Shown in pieces: positions 5,044 to 5,077 of a stretch of 5,077 bases of DNA. Each line of letters starts with the position of its first letter. The first letter of the stretch is position 1. The stretch comes from Natrialbaceae archaeon B1-Br10_E2g27. GTDB taxonomy: Archaea; Halobacteriota; Halobacteria; Halobacteriales; Natrialbaceae. The notes under the pieces are model-generated. The model worked only from the letters and a program-made list of their open reading frames with translations, ran no database searches and was not told the DNA's origin. A program made the translations under genes and the position numbers. The DNA is taken from NCBI GenBank assembly GCA_001563885.1, contig LKMM01000202.1, positions 1-5,077 on the forward strand. Direction: 5' to 3'.

Positions 5044-5060
5044 ACTGATAATATCTGGGT

Positions 5061-5077
5061 ATGATCGAGCGAAGTCA
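5061..5077 (+). CDS. Start of a probable downstream gene, cut by window edge
   Basis: An ATG at 5061 begins MIERS and runs off the window after five full codons. The only support is the TATA-like box about 24 bp upstream and the codirectional position after the winged-helix regulator with a 127-bp gap. Product unknown; it could be the membrane or effector partner often found next to such regulators, but nothing in the visible codons shows this. Confidence 0.35.

Noticed and set aside
4934..5060. A possible small RNA or tRNA in the gap after the regulator.
   Set aside because: I found no cloverleaf, T-loop GGTTCAAATC-type sequence or extended stem; only the stop-codon palindrome and a promoter-like box are visible.

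Overview
The window reads as chromosomal DNA from a halophilic archaeon (Halobacteria; the style fits the Natrialbales, but the sequence alone does not fix the genus). The reasons are a moderately high GC content with G/C-rich third codon positions, proteins rich in Asp and Glu, abundant TCGA/CTCGAG-type words, AT-rich TATA-like boxes placed about 22-28 bp before start codons (the pattern expected for leaderless haloarchaeal transcripts), and several protein architectures typical of haloarchaea.

Layout, left to right. (1) The 3' part of a class I/II PLP-dependent aminotransferase on the + strand, cut by the left edge. (2) A convergent 62-aa two-helix membrane protein on the - strand. (3) An AbrB-PhoU fusion regulator on the - strand, with a hairpin plus T-run after its stop. 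(4) A COG3199-type ATP/polyphosphate NAD kinase-like protein on the - strand, whose start is best placed at 3529 rather than at the longest ORF. (5) A 39-aa single-helix membrane microprotein on the + strand (3608-3727), divergent from the NAD kinase-like gene and small enough to be missed by ordinary gene calling. (6) A stand-alone CinA N-terminal (MoaB/Mog-like, COG1058) protein on the - strand. (7) A divergent 116-aa winged-helix regulator on the + strand. (8) The first codons of a probable further + strand gene at the right edge.

There is no coding gap longer than 300 bases. The longest non-coding stretches are the 162-bp divergent region 4421-4582, the 127-bp region 4934-5060, the 114-bp region 1168-1281 and the 97-bp region 2314-2416 (plus the NAD kinase stop codon). 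Each holds promoter, terminator or inverted-repeat signals, listed below.

The genes look like largely monocistronic housekeeping and regulatory units, not one operon: nearly every gene has its own TATA-like box. The one functional thread is pyridine-nucleotide chemistry. NAD kinase makes NADP, and the COG1058 domain is known in other organisms as an ADP-ribose pyrophosphatase. That link is an inference from proximity. I saw no mobile element, CRISPR array, rRNA or tRNA, and no convincing new multi-gene system. The most novel items are the microprotein and the dyad-containing divergent regulator region.
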